A stretch of DNA of 64,000 nucleotides, from assembly GCF_014205845.1 (NCBI RefSeq), contig NZ_JACHCR010000002.1, forward strand, positions 331,078 through 395,077, written 5' to 3'. Numbering within the stretch: the first letter of the stretch is position 1; every line of letters starts with the position of its first letter. The notes under the pieces were generated by a model. The model was not told the DNA's origin. It did no database searches and saw only the letters and a list, made by a program, of their open reading frames with translations. Both the position numbers and the translations under genes were made by a program. Shown here one piece after another: positions 1-8,724 of this stretch. This DNA comes from Mucilaginibacter cryoferens (GTDB lineage Bacteria > Bacteroidota > Bacteroidia > Sphingobacteriales > Sphingobacteriaceae).

Positions 1-2
1 TT

Positions 3-95
3 CTGTCACAGCATTATTGGTTGCCAATACCATTATCTGAAATTCTGACTTCAAACGGACAGTTAAAACAAAACCCAGGTTATACTAATCAATAG
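3..95 (+). CDS. SusD/RagB family outer-membrane lipoprotein, C-terminal end only
   Basis: Partial gene entering from the left edge; only the last 30 codons and a TAG stop are present. The frame reads WLPIPLSEILTSNGQLKQN followed by PGY near its end, which is the signature closing motif of SusD-like proteins (W-P-I-P-x-S-E-I ... N-x-x-L-K-Q-N-P-G-Y). SusD proteins sit on the cell surface and bind glycans for uptake through a SusC TonB-dependent channel. Its place just before a run of secreted glycosidases marks the window start as the tail of a polysaccharide utilisation locus. Frame and family are clear; the ligand cannot be read from this fragment. Confidence 0.8.
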   Translation: MSQHYWLPIPLSEILTSNGQLKQNPGYTNQ

Positions 96-179
96 AAATT
101 TCTCAAATATCTGTATCAATAAAGAAGTCTCTGCGGGGCCTTCTTTTAAACCTCATATAAACTTAAAAACCATACAATT

Positions 180-560
180 ATGAAAACTAAAATGTTTGTT
201 CTTCTCCTTTGTTTTTCTTCGTTTTTCTTTTCTCAGTCTATGACAATTGAAAAACATGCAGTGGCCCGCCCATTCACTATTGGTGTCAATTACTATAATA
301 CAACGTCTTACACGTGTACTATAGAATTGAGTGGTCCTACAACCCATACTATTACTGTTGCGCCCGGAACCACTGGTAGCTACGGCCCGATAACTCCAGG
401 CCAATATACAGTAGGTATTTATACTACCGGTCCTGGTACTTACAATTATCATTTAGATGGCGGCAGCAACTCTCCAACATTTATCAACAATGATAACGGT
501 CACGGAGCTTTATATTCTATAAATGCCCAAACCAACCTTACGGTAAGTATTACCAATTAA
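180..560 (+). CDS. Small secreted protein of unknown function
   Basis: A 126-residue protein with a typical Sec signal peptide (Lys-rich start, then a Leu/Phe-rich core to about residue 20-29). The mature part is rich in Thr, Gly, Tyr and Asn with alternating hydrophobic residues, suggesting a small beta-sandwich domain. No cysteine-based lipobox is seen, so it is probably periplasmic or released. I recognise no family. It lies between a SusD tail and a GH5 lipoprotein gene, on the same strand, so it is probably a member of the glycan locus, perhaps a carbohydrate-binding accessory protein; that role is inferred from context alone. A hairpin with a T-run follows the gene. Confidence 0.7.
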   Translation: MKTKMFVLLLCFSSFFFSQSMTIEKHAVARPFTIGVNYYNTTSYTCTIELSGPTTHTITVAPGTTGSYGPITPGQYTVGIYTTGPGTYNYHLDGGSNSPTFINNDNGHGALYSINAQTNLTVSITN

Positions 561-686
561 TAGCAAGGCGCATATAGTGCAGCGTAGTTAAGTTAACACT
601 ATTGTTAAAATTTGACTACCATTTAACAGCAATCCAGGCATGGAGAGTTAGTTACAACAGAAAGAGGCTATTAATAATATTATACA

Positions 687-719
687 GGGGGAGAAACAGG
701 TTTTCATCCCCCTTTTTTT
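687..719 (+). terminator. Intrinsic terminator after the small secreted protein gene
   Basis: A stem of GGGGGA pairing with TCCCCC, extended by GAAA/TTTC with one bulged A, is followed directly by seven T. It separates the small secreted protein gene from the GH5 gene and could end transcription or attenuate it within the locus. Confidence 0.65.
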
Positions 720-743
720 AACCTTATACTAACCGTACCAATT

Positions 744-2246
744 ATGAAAAAGAACCGAATTTTATTATTAGTGGTGTGTTGCCTTGCGGCGGGGTGTAAG
801 AAAGGTGGGATAGTAACCAAGCAAGCCACAACTCAAACCGAAGCACAAACAGGGAATACCAATATTAAATTGGATTCGACACCGGCAAGCGCGCTGAAAG
901 GCGTGAACTGGGCAGCCGATGGCGATAATTTTAGTGATAGCATTTTAGTATTGAGTGGCTTAAGCTCGACAGACAGTTATGCAACCGTATCGGCAAAGGC
1001 CGATGCTGTGTTAAGTGGCATTCAAACCAATACAGGGGCAAACACGGTAAGGATTCCTGTAAATTATTCAACCGTATCACAAGCGTGGTGGAACTCTTAT
1101 ACCGGTGTTATTGATAAGGCGGTGAGCAAAGGAATGAATGTAATTTTGGGCTGCTGGGAAGGCAGTTCATCTGAAGATGGCAAAATTGATAATACTACAC
1201 AGTTTTGGTCAATGTGGCAAACCATTGTTACCAAGTATGGCAGCAATACACACGTGTACTTCGAAATTTTTAACGAACCTCATGGCTATTCATTAACCGA
1301 CTGGACAACCATTTGCGCCCAATGGCTCAGCAATTACCCATCTGTGCCGCAGGGAAGGATATTAATTAGCGGTACATCTTATTCACAGGATATTACCGGC
1401 GTAGGCGCAGATAGCCGTTTTTCGGGCTGTTTGTTATCTATACATGATTATACTTTTTTTAGTGACGGCACCAATACCACTGCCGCTAAATGGGAAAGCA
1501 GGCTAAGGGGTAATATTGGCAGCTATAGCAGCCGCGCAGTATTAACCGAGTTTGGCGTACCCATGAATGGCGGTAAAAATTATACCGGCGCCATAGGTGG
1601 CGACCAAGAGATTGCCTACTTACAAGGCTTAACCAACCAGGTACGTTCTTTTGGTATGGGGGCAGTTTACTGGCCCGGCATCCGCACCGGCGATAGTTAT
1701 GCTATGGAAATATTGGGTGGTTCAGGTACAAGCCTCACCGTATCAAACACCAACACAAGCGGTTTAAGCCGGCTTAAATATGGTTGGGGCGTAGGTACCG
1801 GCGGTACAGATGTATTTTATACCGGCGCTTACTACCGCTTACTCAATTTAAACAGTGGGCAGGCGCTTGATGTTAACGCGGCCTCAACCGCCAATGGCGC
1901 GGGCATTATACAATGGCCACAAAACGGCGGTAATAACCAGCAATGGGTAATAACAGATAATGGTGGAGGGTATTACAAAATTACCAACCGCAACAGCGGG
2001 GAGGCGCTTGATGTTAACGCGGCTTCAACCGCTAATGGAGCAGGTATTATACAATGGCCATGGAATGGCGGTAACAATCAGCAATGGGCGCTTACTTCAA
2101 CCACCACCGGCGTTTATAAAGCTATTAACCGCAACAGCGGGCTTGCGCTTGATGTTAATGGTGCATCTACAACCAATGGCGCAGGCATTATTCAGTGGCC
2201 GTATAGTGGTGCCAATAACCAGCAATGGCAAATTGTACAACAATAA
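744..2246 (+). CDS. GH5-family glycoside hydrolase lipoprotein with C-terminal ricin-type lectin domain
   Basis: A 500-residue lipoprotein: signal peptide with lipobox LAAGC (Cys18), then a (beta/alpha)8 GH5 domain at about residues 50-350. The acid/base Glu178 lies in EIFNEPHG and the nucleophile Glu269 in LTEFGVP, both canonical for family 5. Residues about 360-500 form a ricin B-like beta-trefoil with three 47-residue repeats, each holding ALDVN and NNQQW motifs (QxW type). It probably cleaves a plant or microbial polysaccharide backbone at the outer membrane while the trefoil binds sugar. It sits in a glycosidase run with GH30, GH2 and GH35 genes. I do not assign a GH5 subfamily or substrate. 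Confidence 0.85.
   Translation: MKKNRILLLVVCCLAAGCKKGGIVTKQATTQTEAQTGNTNIKLDSTPASALKGVNWAADGDNFSDSILVLSGLSSTDSYATVSAKADAVLSGIQTNTGANTVRIPVNYSTVSQAWWNSYTGVIDKAVSKGMNVILGCWEGSSSEDGKIDNTTQFWSMWQTIVTKYGSNTHVYFEIFNEPHGYSLTDWTTICAQWLSNYPSVPQGRILISGTSYSQDITGVGADSRFSGCLLSIHDYTFFSDGTNTTAAKWESRLRGNIGSYSSRAVLTEFGVPMNGGKNYTGAIGGDQEIAYLQGLTNQVRSFGMGAVYWPGIRTGDSYAMEILGGSGTSLTVSNTNTSGLSRLKYGWGVGTGGTDVFYTGAYYRLLNLNSGQALDVNAASTANGAGIIQWPQNGGNNQQWVITDNGGGYYKITNRNSGEALDVNAASTANGAGIIQWPWNGGNNQQWALTSTTTGVYKAINRNSGLALDVNGASTTNGAGIIQWPYSGANNQQWQIVQQ
1863..2234 (+). repeat. Three 141-bp tandem repeats encoding the ricin trefoil
   Basis: The string GCGCTTGATGTTAA recurs at 1863, 2004 and 2145, an exact 141-bp period (47 codons). 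The three units are very similar at DNA level, including synonymous positions, which points to recent internal duplication or gene conversion rather than old trefoil symmetry only. Confidence 0.8.
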
Positions 2247-2297
2247 ACTATTGTAGAAGAACGGTGCTGTAAAGCGTCGTTCTTCTACTAATTATAC

Positions 2298-3836
2298 ATG
2301 ATGATAAAACGATATACTATAACAAAAAATACATTGGTGGTTATGCTTGCCCTGGCGCTTGAAAGTCTGGTAGCCAATGGTCAAACTAAACAAGTTACTA
2401 TCGATATTAACTTTTCTAAAACCTACCAAACCATCAGTAATTTTGCTGCATCGGATGCGTGGGCATGCCAGTTTGTAGGCAACTGGCCCGATGCAAAGCG
2501 GGACAAAATTGCCGATCTGCTTTTTAGCCTCGATAACGGCGCCGATGGATCTCCTAAAGGGATCGGCCTCTCTTTATGGCGATTTAATGTTGGTGCGGGC
2601 AGCACCCAGCAGGGTGCCGAAAGCGGCATTAAAGATGAATGGCGCAGGGTCGAATCATTTACAAATAATGACGGAAGTTATAACTGGCAAAACCAGGCAG
2701 GGCAGGTGTGGTTTTTAAAAGCGGCCAAACAGCGCGGTGTAAAACAGTTTTTAGGATTTTTTAATAGTCCGCCGGTACAGTTTACGCTTAACGGAAAAGC
2801 TTTTGCCAATGGTGGTAAAGTAAATATCGGCCCCGATAAGTATGATGCCTTTGCAAAGTACATTTATGATGTTGTAAACGGCGTGCAAAAAGTAAGTAAA
2901 GTAAAGTTTGATTATATAAGTCCCATCAATGAACCTCAATGGGACTGGAGCGATGGCGGGCAGGAAGGCAACCCATATACCAATACCCAGGTTGCAGGCG
3001 TGGTACGGTCAATTAACAAAGAGTTTGTAGCTAATAAGCTGGATTCAAAGATCCTGGTAGGCGAGGCTGGAAGTATCAATTACCTGTTTACTCCCGGGGA
3101 TAAATCGGGCAAAGGCAACCAGGTAAATGATTTTTTCAGGCCGGGATCTGCCAATTATATTGGGGATTTGCCTGCCGTAAGCAAAACGATAGCGGCCCAT
3201 AGCTATTTCACTACATCGCCAATGGCTTCGGCCGTTAAAGCCCGCAAGGCCCTGGCCGATACCGTGACAGGTATCAAAGGGTTAAACTTTTGGCAATCTG
3301 AATATTGCATTTTAGGCAATAATGCCGGCGAAATAGATGGCAACCACCGCGATTTGGGTATCAACGCGGCGCTATATTTAGCATCCGTTATCCAAACCGA
3401 TCTGACTGCCGCCAACGCATCGGCTTGGCAATGGTGGACGGCGATATCAGCCTATGATTATAAAGATGGGTTGATCTATATTGATAAAAACAAAACCGAC
3501 GGCAATTTTTACGCCAGTAAAATGCTTTGGGCATTGGGCAATTACAGCCGCTTCATCAGGCCGGGCGCGGTAAGGGTTGATGCCGTATCATTATCAATCC
3601 AAAAACAATCATTGTTAGTTTCGGCTTATCAAAGCGGAAAGAATGTAACGGTGGTTATCATCAATCCTAATCCCGAAAACATTACGGCATCATTCAATAC
3701 CGGTAAATCAAAAGTGCAGTTCACAACATCGTACCTTACATCGGCAGATGCTGAACTGAAGCCTGCTAAAATAACGGGCGGCAGTAACGTTGTACCGGCG
3801 CGGTCGGTTATTACGCTTACCGGTGTTATCAAATAA
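2298..3836 (+). CDS. GH30-like glycoside hydrolase, endo-beta-1,6-galactanase-like
   Basis: A 512-residue secreted clan GH-A enzyme. An N-terminal signal peptide is followed by a (beta/alpha)8 barrel: the early strand motif NFAASDAW, SLWRFNVGAG near residue 92, acid/base Glu212 in ISPINEPQWDW and nucleophile Glu335 in FWQSEYC. The C-terminal 90 residues (VDAVSLSIQKQSLLVSAY onward) form the side beta-sandwich typical of GH30. The family includes glucuronoxylanases, beta-1,6-glucanases and beta-1,6-galactanases; overall pattern and the neighbouring GH2 and GH35 galactosidase genes favour galactan, but substrate is inferred. It lies 51 bp after the GH5 gene and 15 bp before the GH2 gene, so probably one operon. 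Confidence 0.8.
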   Translation: MMIKRYTITKNTLVVMLALALESLVANGQTKQVTIDINFSKTYQTISNFAASDAWACQFVGNWPDAKRDKIADLLFSLDNGADGSPKGIGLSLWRFNVGAGSTQQGAESGIKDEWRRVESFTNNDGSYNWQNQAGQVWFLKAAKQRGVKQFLGFFNSPPVQFTLNGKAFANGGKVNIGPDKYDAFAKYIYDVVNGVQKVSKVKFDYISPINEPQWDWSDGGQEGNPYTNTQVAGVVRSINKEFVANKLDSKILVGEAGSINYLFTPGDKSGKGNQVNDFFRPGSANYIGDLPAVSKTIAAHSYFTTSPMASAVKARKALADTVTGIKGLNFWQSEYCILGNNAGEIDGNHRDLGINAALYLASVIQTDLTAANASAWQWWTAISAYDYKDGLIYIDKNKTDGNFYASKMLWALGNYSRFIRPGAVRVDAVSLSIQKQSLLVSAYQSGKNVTVVIINPNPENITASFNTGKSKVQFTTSYLTSADAELKPAKITGGSNVVPARSVITLTGVIK

Positions 3837-3851
3837 TCTTACACATCTATC

Positions 3852-6284
3852 ATGAAAAATAAAGTGTACCCCCTTTTTTTCGCCCTTGTGCTCCTCCTTT
3901 CACCCTGTGTGTTAAAGGCGCAAACGGGCACACCTCAATTATTTAATTCGGCCTGGAATTTCCACAAAGGCAACATCGCCAACGGTATCACCGGTGTGAA
4001 AACAGAAACCCAATGGAAAACCGTCGACCTGCCACATGACTGGAGTATTGAAGGCCCCTTTAGTGATGAATGGGCAAGTGCCACCGGCTACCTGCCCGGC
4101 GGCATTGGCTGGTATACCAAAAGCTTTGCTGGTAACAGCAGCTGGCAGGGTAAACAGGTATATGTTTACTTTGATGGCGTATATAAAAACAGCGAAGTAT
4201 GGCTTAACGGGCATTTGTTAGGCAAGCGCCCTAATGGATTTATTTCATTTCAGTATGAGTTAAGTCCGTATTTGAATTTAAAGGGTATAAACACTATTGT
4301 GGTTAAAGTCGACCATAGTGAATTTGCCGATTCGCGCTGGTATACAGGTTCGGGCATTTACCGTAATGTTTACCTTATTGTAAAAGATCCTGTGCATATT
4401 GGTCCGTGGGATGTGGCATTCACTACGCCCGAGGTATCGGCACAGAAAGCGCTTGTGAAAGTTAAGGTAACGGTAACCAACAGCACTAAAGTTACGGCAT
4501 TGGTCACCGCAAAAATTAACCTGCTTGATGCCAATGCTAAAGTGGTTTTAGCGCTTCAAAAACAGGTAAGCTTAAAGCCGGGTAAGCAGGATGTTGAATT
4601 TGAGCAGGCTTTAACATCGCCTAAATTATGGGATACAGAAACGCCCACCCTGTATCAACTACAGGTATCTATAAACCGCAACGGCAAACTGGCCGACCTG
4701 GTTACACAACCGGTAGGCATCCGCAGTATCCGTTTTGATAAGGATAAAGGGTTCTTTTTAAACGATAAAAGTACCAAGCTAAAAGGTGTATGTATCCATG
4801 ACGATGCAGGTGCGCTGGGTGTTGCCGTTCCGGAGGAAGTTTGGGTGCGCAGGCTGAAGATATTGAAAGATGCAGGCGTAAATTCATTAAGGCTGAGCCA
4901 TAACCCGCATGCCGATTATTTATATAACCTGTGCGATCAGATGGGCTTTTTAGTAATGGATGAAGCTTTTGATGAGTGGGAAGTTGGCAAAAATAAATGG
5001 GTTGCCGGCTGGAATGTAGGTACACCATCAAAAAACGGCTATCATGAATATTTTAAAGAGTGGGCCGATAGGGACGTGAGCGATATGGTGTTGCGGGCCC
5101 GCAACCACCCGTCTATTATAATGTGGAGCATAGGTAACGAAATTGATTACCCTAATGACCCGTACACCCACGAAGTTTTAAATACCGGCCGCAACCCGCA
5201 GATCTACGGCAAAGGCTACCTGCCCGATCATCCGGCAGCCAGCGGACTTACACCGATAGCTCATCAATTAGTAAAGGCCGTAAAAGCGGTTGATACTACC
5301 CGCCCTGTAACAGCGGCATTGGCAGGCGTGGTGATGTCGAACGAAGTAGGCTATCCCGAAGAGCTGGATGTAGTAGGCTATAATTACCAGGAATACCGCT
5401 ACCCCGATGATCATAAAAAATACCCTAACCGTATTATTTATGGCAGCGAAAACGGGATGGCCCAGCAAGCCTGGAACGCGGTTGACAGTAACGAATACAT
5501 TTCGGCCCAATACCTGTGGACGGGCATCGACTACGTGGGCGAGGCAGGTAAATGGCCGCAGCGCAGTAATGGTGCCGGCTTGATCGATTTAGCAGGCTTT
5601 AAAAAGCCCGAATATTTTTACAGGCAAAGCTTATGGGCATCAAAACCAATGGTGTACATAGGTGCCCGTGAAATTACCAGTGCCGATGATAAAGGCATCT
5701 GGAGCCACCGTACTGCCGAACCTGTTTGGAACTGGCAAGCAGGCAGCAAAGTAAAAGTGGATTGCTTTACCAATTGCCAGGAAACAGAACTGTTCCTGAA
5801 TGGCAAATCGCTTGGCCGCCAATCACGAGGCGCGGCAAAAGGCCATGTACCCACATGGGAAGTCGACTACCAGCCCGGAGAACTTGTAGTTAAATGCTAT
5901 AACAACGGCCTGGAGGCCTGTAGCAGTACTATAAAAACAGCCGGCGATGCTTATCAGTTGAGTACTGTAACAGATCATGCTGTATTTGGTGGTAAAACAA
6001 AAGGCCTAAGCCAGGTTGAGGTATATATCACCGATAAAAATGGCAACCCGGTGTTTACTGCCGATGATGAAATTACGGTAGCCATTAGCGGCCCGGCCCG
6101 GCTGTTGGGCTTGGAAAGCGGCAGCAACAGTAGTCATGAAAGCTACCAGGCCAATCAGCGTAAAGCTTTGCATGGGCGTTTAATAGCGTACGTGCAAACA
6201 ACCGGCAAGCCTGGCACTGTAACATTGCAGTTTAGCGCCGGTAGGCTCAAATCATCAACCGTAACATTAACTATAAAAGAATAA
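3852..6284 (+). CDS. GH2-family beta-galactosidase-like enzyme
   Basis: An 810-residue secreted enzyme with signal peptide (cleavage near residue 23) and the GH2 order: jelly-roll sugar-binding domain (LPHDWSIEGPF at 60-70), immunoglobulin-like domain (about 180-295), TIM barrel (about 296-600) with acid/base Glu430 in WSIGNEI and nucleophile Glu533 in YGSENG. A DUF4982-like domain (about 610-690, ELFLNGKSLGRQ) and a last beta domain follow. Members hydrolyse terminal beta-linked galactose, or sometimes glucuronic acid or mannose. It is placed between GH30 and GH35 genes with short gaps (15 and 41 bp), supporting cotranscription and a role in trimming oligosaccharides released by the endo-acting enzymes. 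Confidence 0.87.
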   Translation: MKNKVYPLFFALVLLLSPCVLKAQTGTPQLFNSAWNFHKGNIANGITGVKTETQWKTVDLPHDWSIEGPFSDEWASATGYLPGGIGWYTKSFAGNSSWQGKQVYVYFDGVYKNSEVWLNGHLLGKRPNGFISFQYELSPYLNLKGINTIVVKVDHSEFADSRWYTGSGIYRNVYLIVKDPVHIGPWDVAFTTPEVSAQKALVKVKVTVTNSTKVTALVTAKINLLDANAKVVLALQKQVSLKPGKQDVEFEQALTSPKLWDTETPTLYQLQVSINRNGKLADLVTQPVGIRSIRFDKDKGFFLNDKSTKLKGVCIHDDAGALGVAVPEEVWVRRLKILKDAGVNSLRLSHNPHADYLYNLCDQMGFLVMDEAFDEWEVGKNKWVAGWNVGTPSKNGYHEYFKEWADRDVSDMVLRARNHPSIIMWSIGNEIDYPNDPYTHEVLNTGRNPQIYGKGYLPDHPAASGLTPIAHQLVKAVKAVDTTRPVTAALAGVVMSNEVGYPEELDVVGYNYQEYRYPDDHKKYPNRIIYGSENGMAQQAWNAVDSNEYISAQYLWTGIDYVGEAGKWPQRSNGAGLIDLAGFKKPEYFYRQSLWASKPMVYIGAREITSADDKGIWSHRTAEPVWNWQAGSKVKVDCFTNCQETELFLNGKSLGRQSRGAAKGHVPTWEVDYQPGELVVKCYNNGLEACSSTIKTAGDAYQLSTVTDHAVFGGKTKGLSQVEVYITDKNGNPVFTADDEITVAISGPARLLGLESGSNSSHESYQANQRKALHGRLIAYVQTTGKPGTVTLQFSAGRLKSSTVTLTIKE

Positions 6285-6325
6285 TTCCCTGATTACTGTA
6301 AACTATATCCTGTATTTTTTAATTT

Positions 6326-8158
6326 ATGAAACTGATAAAATTATTGTTCCTGTTTGTTATCCTGTTCAAATCGGCAGGGTTGCAAGCTCAAAATGCTAAA
6401 CACACCTTCGCCCTTGGCGATAGCACCTTTTTGCTTGATGGCAAACCTTTGCAAATCATTTCGGGCGAAATGCATTACGCCCGTGTACCCCGCGAAGCAT
6501 GGCGGCAGCGCATGCGCATGGCCAAAGCCATGGGCTTGAATACTATTGGCACTTACGTTTTTTGGAACGTGCATGAACCACAAAAAGGCCATTACGATTT
6601 TACCGGCAACAACGATATCGCCGCCTTTGTAAAAACCGCGCAGGAAGAAGGCCTTTGGGTAATACTAAGACCAAGCCCTTACGTTTGCGCCGAATGGGAG
6701 TTTGGTGGCTATCCTTACTGGTTGGAAAAAGAAAAAGGCCTGGTAGTGCGCAGCAAAGAGTCTAAATATCTGGAGGCCTATAAAAAATATCTTACCCAGG
6801 TAGGTAAACAATTATCGCCATTACTGGTAAACCACGGCGGTAATATTTTAATGGTGCAAATTGAAAACGAGTATGGCTCATATGGCAGCGATAAAGAGTA
6901 CCTGGCGCTCAACCAAAAGATGTTCATTGATGCCGGCTTTGACGGCCAGCTGTATACCTGCGACCCGGAAGCAGCGATTAAAGACGGCCACTTGCCGGGC
7001 TTGCTGCCTGCTATTAATGGCGTGGATGATGTAGCCAAAGTAAAAAGGCTGATAGGCGAAAACCACCGTGGTAAAGGCCCTTACTTTATAGCAGAGTGGT
7101 ACCCGGCATGGTTTGATTGGTGGGGAACCAAACACCACACCGTACCGGCCGAAAAATACCTGGCGCCGCTGGATGCCGTATTAGGCGCAGGCCTTTCCAT
7201 CAACATGTATATGTTTCATGGCGGTACTACCCGCGGTTTTATGAACGGTGCTAATTATAACGACAAAGAGCCGTACGAGCCGCAGATCAGCAGCTACGAT
7301 TACGATGCCCCTCTTGACGAAGCCGGCAACGCTACGGATAAGTATATGAAATTTCGCGCGGTAATAGCTAAGCATCTACCTGCCGGTCAAACCCTGCCCG
7401 CGGTGCCACAGGCTAAGCCGTCAATGAACTTGCCGGTTGTTAAGCTTACCCAATCGGCAAGCGTCTTTAGCCTGTTGCCTGCTCCTAAATTAAATGCTAC
7501 ACCACTAACTTTTGAAGATATTAACCAGGCATATGGCTTTGTATTGTATCGTACAACACTTAATGGCAATACATCAGGTACACTTAAAATTAATGGCCTG
7601 CGCGATTACGGATTGGTATATGTAAACGGCAAACGCGTAGCGATATTGGACAGGCGTAGTAAGTTGGATAGCGCATCGCTTACCCTGCCCAAAGGCAAAG
7701 TGGTACTTGATATACTGGTTGAAAACCTTGGCCGTATCAATTTTGGTCCGTATCTACTCAAAAACACTAAGGGCATTACAGAAAGTGTGGTATTTGCGGG
7801 AAAGGAGCTTAAAAACTGGAAAATGTATGGCTTGCCTTTTGACAATATTACTAAAGTCGGTTTAAAAACAGCTTCAAAAATTGCAGGCCAACCCTCGCTG
7901 AAAAAAGGAACGTTTAGCCTTAACAAGGTTGCAGATACTTACCTGGATATGAGCAAATGGGGTAAGGGAATCGTTTGGATAAACGGGCATAACCTTGGGC
8001 GGTATTGGTATGTTGGTCCGCAGCAAACATTATACGTACCTGCCGAATGGTTGAAAAAGGGTAATAATGAAATTGCCGTACTTGAGCTTATTAAACCTGA
8101 TCAGAATGAAATAAACGCGATTGATCATCCCATACTGGATGCTATCAACAACAATTAA
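6326..8158 (+). CDS. GH35 beta-galactosidase
   Basis: A 610-residue secreted enzyme with signal peptide to about residue 22. The GH35 catalytic barrel spans about 28-350: the early motif ISGEMHYARVPREAW, acid/base Glu182 in VQIENEYGSYG and nucleophile Glu257 in FIAEWYPAWFDWWG. C-terminal jelly-roll domains carry GLVYVNGKR and GRYWYVGPQQTLYVP, the usual galactose-binding-like folds. It releases non-reducing terminal beta-galactose and closes the glycosidase run. Together with GH30 and GH2 it suggests a beta-galactan or arabinogalactan target, which is inference. Confidence 0.9.
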   Translation: MKLIKLLFLFVILFKSAGLQAQNAKHTFALGDSTFLLDGKPLQIISGEMHYARVPREAWRQRMRMAKAMGLNTIGTYVFWNVHEPQKGHYDFTGNNDIAAFVKTAQEEGLWVILRPSPYVCAEWEFGGYPYWLEKEKGLVVRSKESKYLEAYKKYLTQVGKQLSPLLVNHGGNILMVQIENEYGSYGSDKEYLALNQKMFIDAGFDGQLYTCDPEAAIKDGHLPGLLPAINGVDDVAKVKRLIGENHRGKGPYFIAEWYPAWFDWWGTKHHTVPAEKYLAPLDAVLGAGLSINMYMFHGGTTRGFMNGANYNDKEPYEPQISSYDYDAPLDEAGNATDKYMKFRAVIAKHLPAGQTLPAVPQAKPSMNLPVVKLTQSASVFSLLPAPKLNATPLTFEDINQAYGFVLYRTTLNGNTSGTLKINGLRDYGLVYVNGKRVAILDRRSKLDSASLTLPKGKVVLDILVENLGRINFGPYLLKNTKGITESVVFAGKELKNWKMYGLPFDNITKVGLKTASKIAGQPSLKKGTFSLNKVADTYLDMSKWGKGIVWINGHNLGRYWYVGPQQTLYVPAEWLKKGNNEIAVLELIKPDQNEINAIDHPILDAINNN

Positions 8159-8162
8159 GAAG

Positions 8163-8201
8163 AGGAGGCTGTATCATAAATCATGATGCAGCCTCTTTTT
8201 T
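8163..8201 (+). terminator. Terminator of the glycosidase operon
   Basis: GAGGCTG-ATCAT pairs with ATGATGCAGCCTC (8165-8195, one mismatch) and is followed by a run of T. It starts 6 bp after the GH35 stop. Confidence 0.85.
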
Positions 8202-8293
8202 ATTATTAAGGGATTGTTGCTATAAATTCAAATAACTATCCATTGTTTTAATGATATGATTTTCATATACTATAAGGTATAGGTATATGAGAT

Positions 8294-8386
8294 ATGGCAA
8301 TTAGGAAACCTGTTTTCAAACACCATGATCAGCAGCAAATATTAGCTATTCCGCCCACCTTGGAGGAGTTAACAAGCCATTCGTAG
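8294..8386 (+). pseudogene. Truncated transposase N terminus (IS1182-type)
   Basis: A 30-codon frame encodes MAIRKPVFKHHDQQQ then ILAIPPTLEEL before running into a stop. This closely resembles the conserved start of IS1182/IS5-like transposases (F-K-x-Y-x-Q-x-Q-x-x-L-L-P-P-x-L-x-E-L). The similarity ends at about 8373, exactly where a 17-bp inverted repeat begins at 8378, which supplies the stop. No other part of the transposase and no terminal inverted repeats of an insertion sequence were seen nearby, so this is a relic. Family assignment rests on about 25 residues. Confidence 0.55.
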
Positions 8387-8431
8387 CGTCTTTTAGTTTT
8401 TTAGTGCGATTTTGAAAAGACGCTACGAATG
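8378..8431. repeat. 17-bp perfect inverted repeat with 20-bp loop
   Basis: CATTCGTAGCGTCTTTT (8378-8394) is the exact reverse complement of 8415-8431. There is no T-run beyond the right arm, so it does not look like a simple terminator. It abuts the transposase relic and is probably a dispersed palindromic element. The rest of 8206-8483 shows no gene. Confidence 0.75.
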
Positions 8432-8483
8432 ACGCAATAGAGTTTTGCGATTATTTGCGAGTTTTGGTAGGTAGTGTAAAAGG

Positions 8484-8516
8484 AAAAGCCCCTTAATTTG
8501 CAATTAAGGGGCTTTT
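8484..8516. terminator. Bidirectional terminator next to tRNA-Ser
   Basis: A perfect 15-bp stem, AAAAGCCCCTTAATT with AATTAAGGGGCTTTT, separated by a 3-base loop. It has A/T tails on both sides. It lies 24 bp beyond the 3' end of the minus-strand tRNA and would end its transcript. Confidence 0.8.
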
Positions 8517-8539
8517 GACACTTTTGTTAATGTAATCAG

Positions 8540-8626
8540 CGGAGAGCTAGGGATTCGAACCCCAGGAACCTTTCACAGTTCAACAGTTTTCAAGACTGCC
8601 GCAATCGACCACTCTGCCAGCTCTCC
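8540..8626 (-). tRNA. tRNA-Ser (anticodon UGA)
   Basis: An 87-nt class II tRNA on the minus strand. The acceptor stem GGAGAGC (from 8626) pairs with GCTCTCC (8541-8547) and the discriminator is G (8540), as expected for serine. The D arm begins TGGCAGAGTGGTCGA, the anticodon loop CTTGAAA gives UGA, a long variable arm follows, and the T loop GGTTCGAATCC is canonical. CCA is not encoded. A consensus promoter lies directly upstream. Confidence 0.95.
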
Positions 8627-8631
8627 GGGGA

Positions 8632-8661
8632 CAAAAGTACAAATCCCGGGCGGATTGGCAA
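8632..8661 (-). promoter_or_regulatory. Bacteroidota-type promoter of tRNA-Ser
   Basis: On the minus strand TTG, 19 bp, then TACTTTTG matches the Bacteroidota consensus (TTG at -33, TAnnTTTG at -7). The expected start is about 4 bases later, at the very 5' end of the tRNA precursor. Confidence 0.75.
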
Positions 8662-8724
8662 GTATAGAAATGCTTTTTTTTATTTTTTTTAATATTGATA
8701 TTTAAGTTTTTGAGAAACAGGTAA

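Noticed and set aside
153..452. 99-codon minus-strand frame opposite the small secreted protein
   Set aside because: The plus-strand frame has a clear signal peptide and operon context; the antisense peptide has none.
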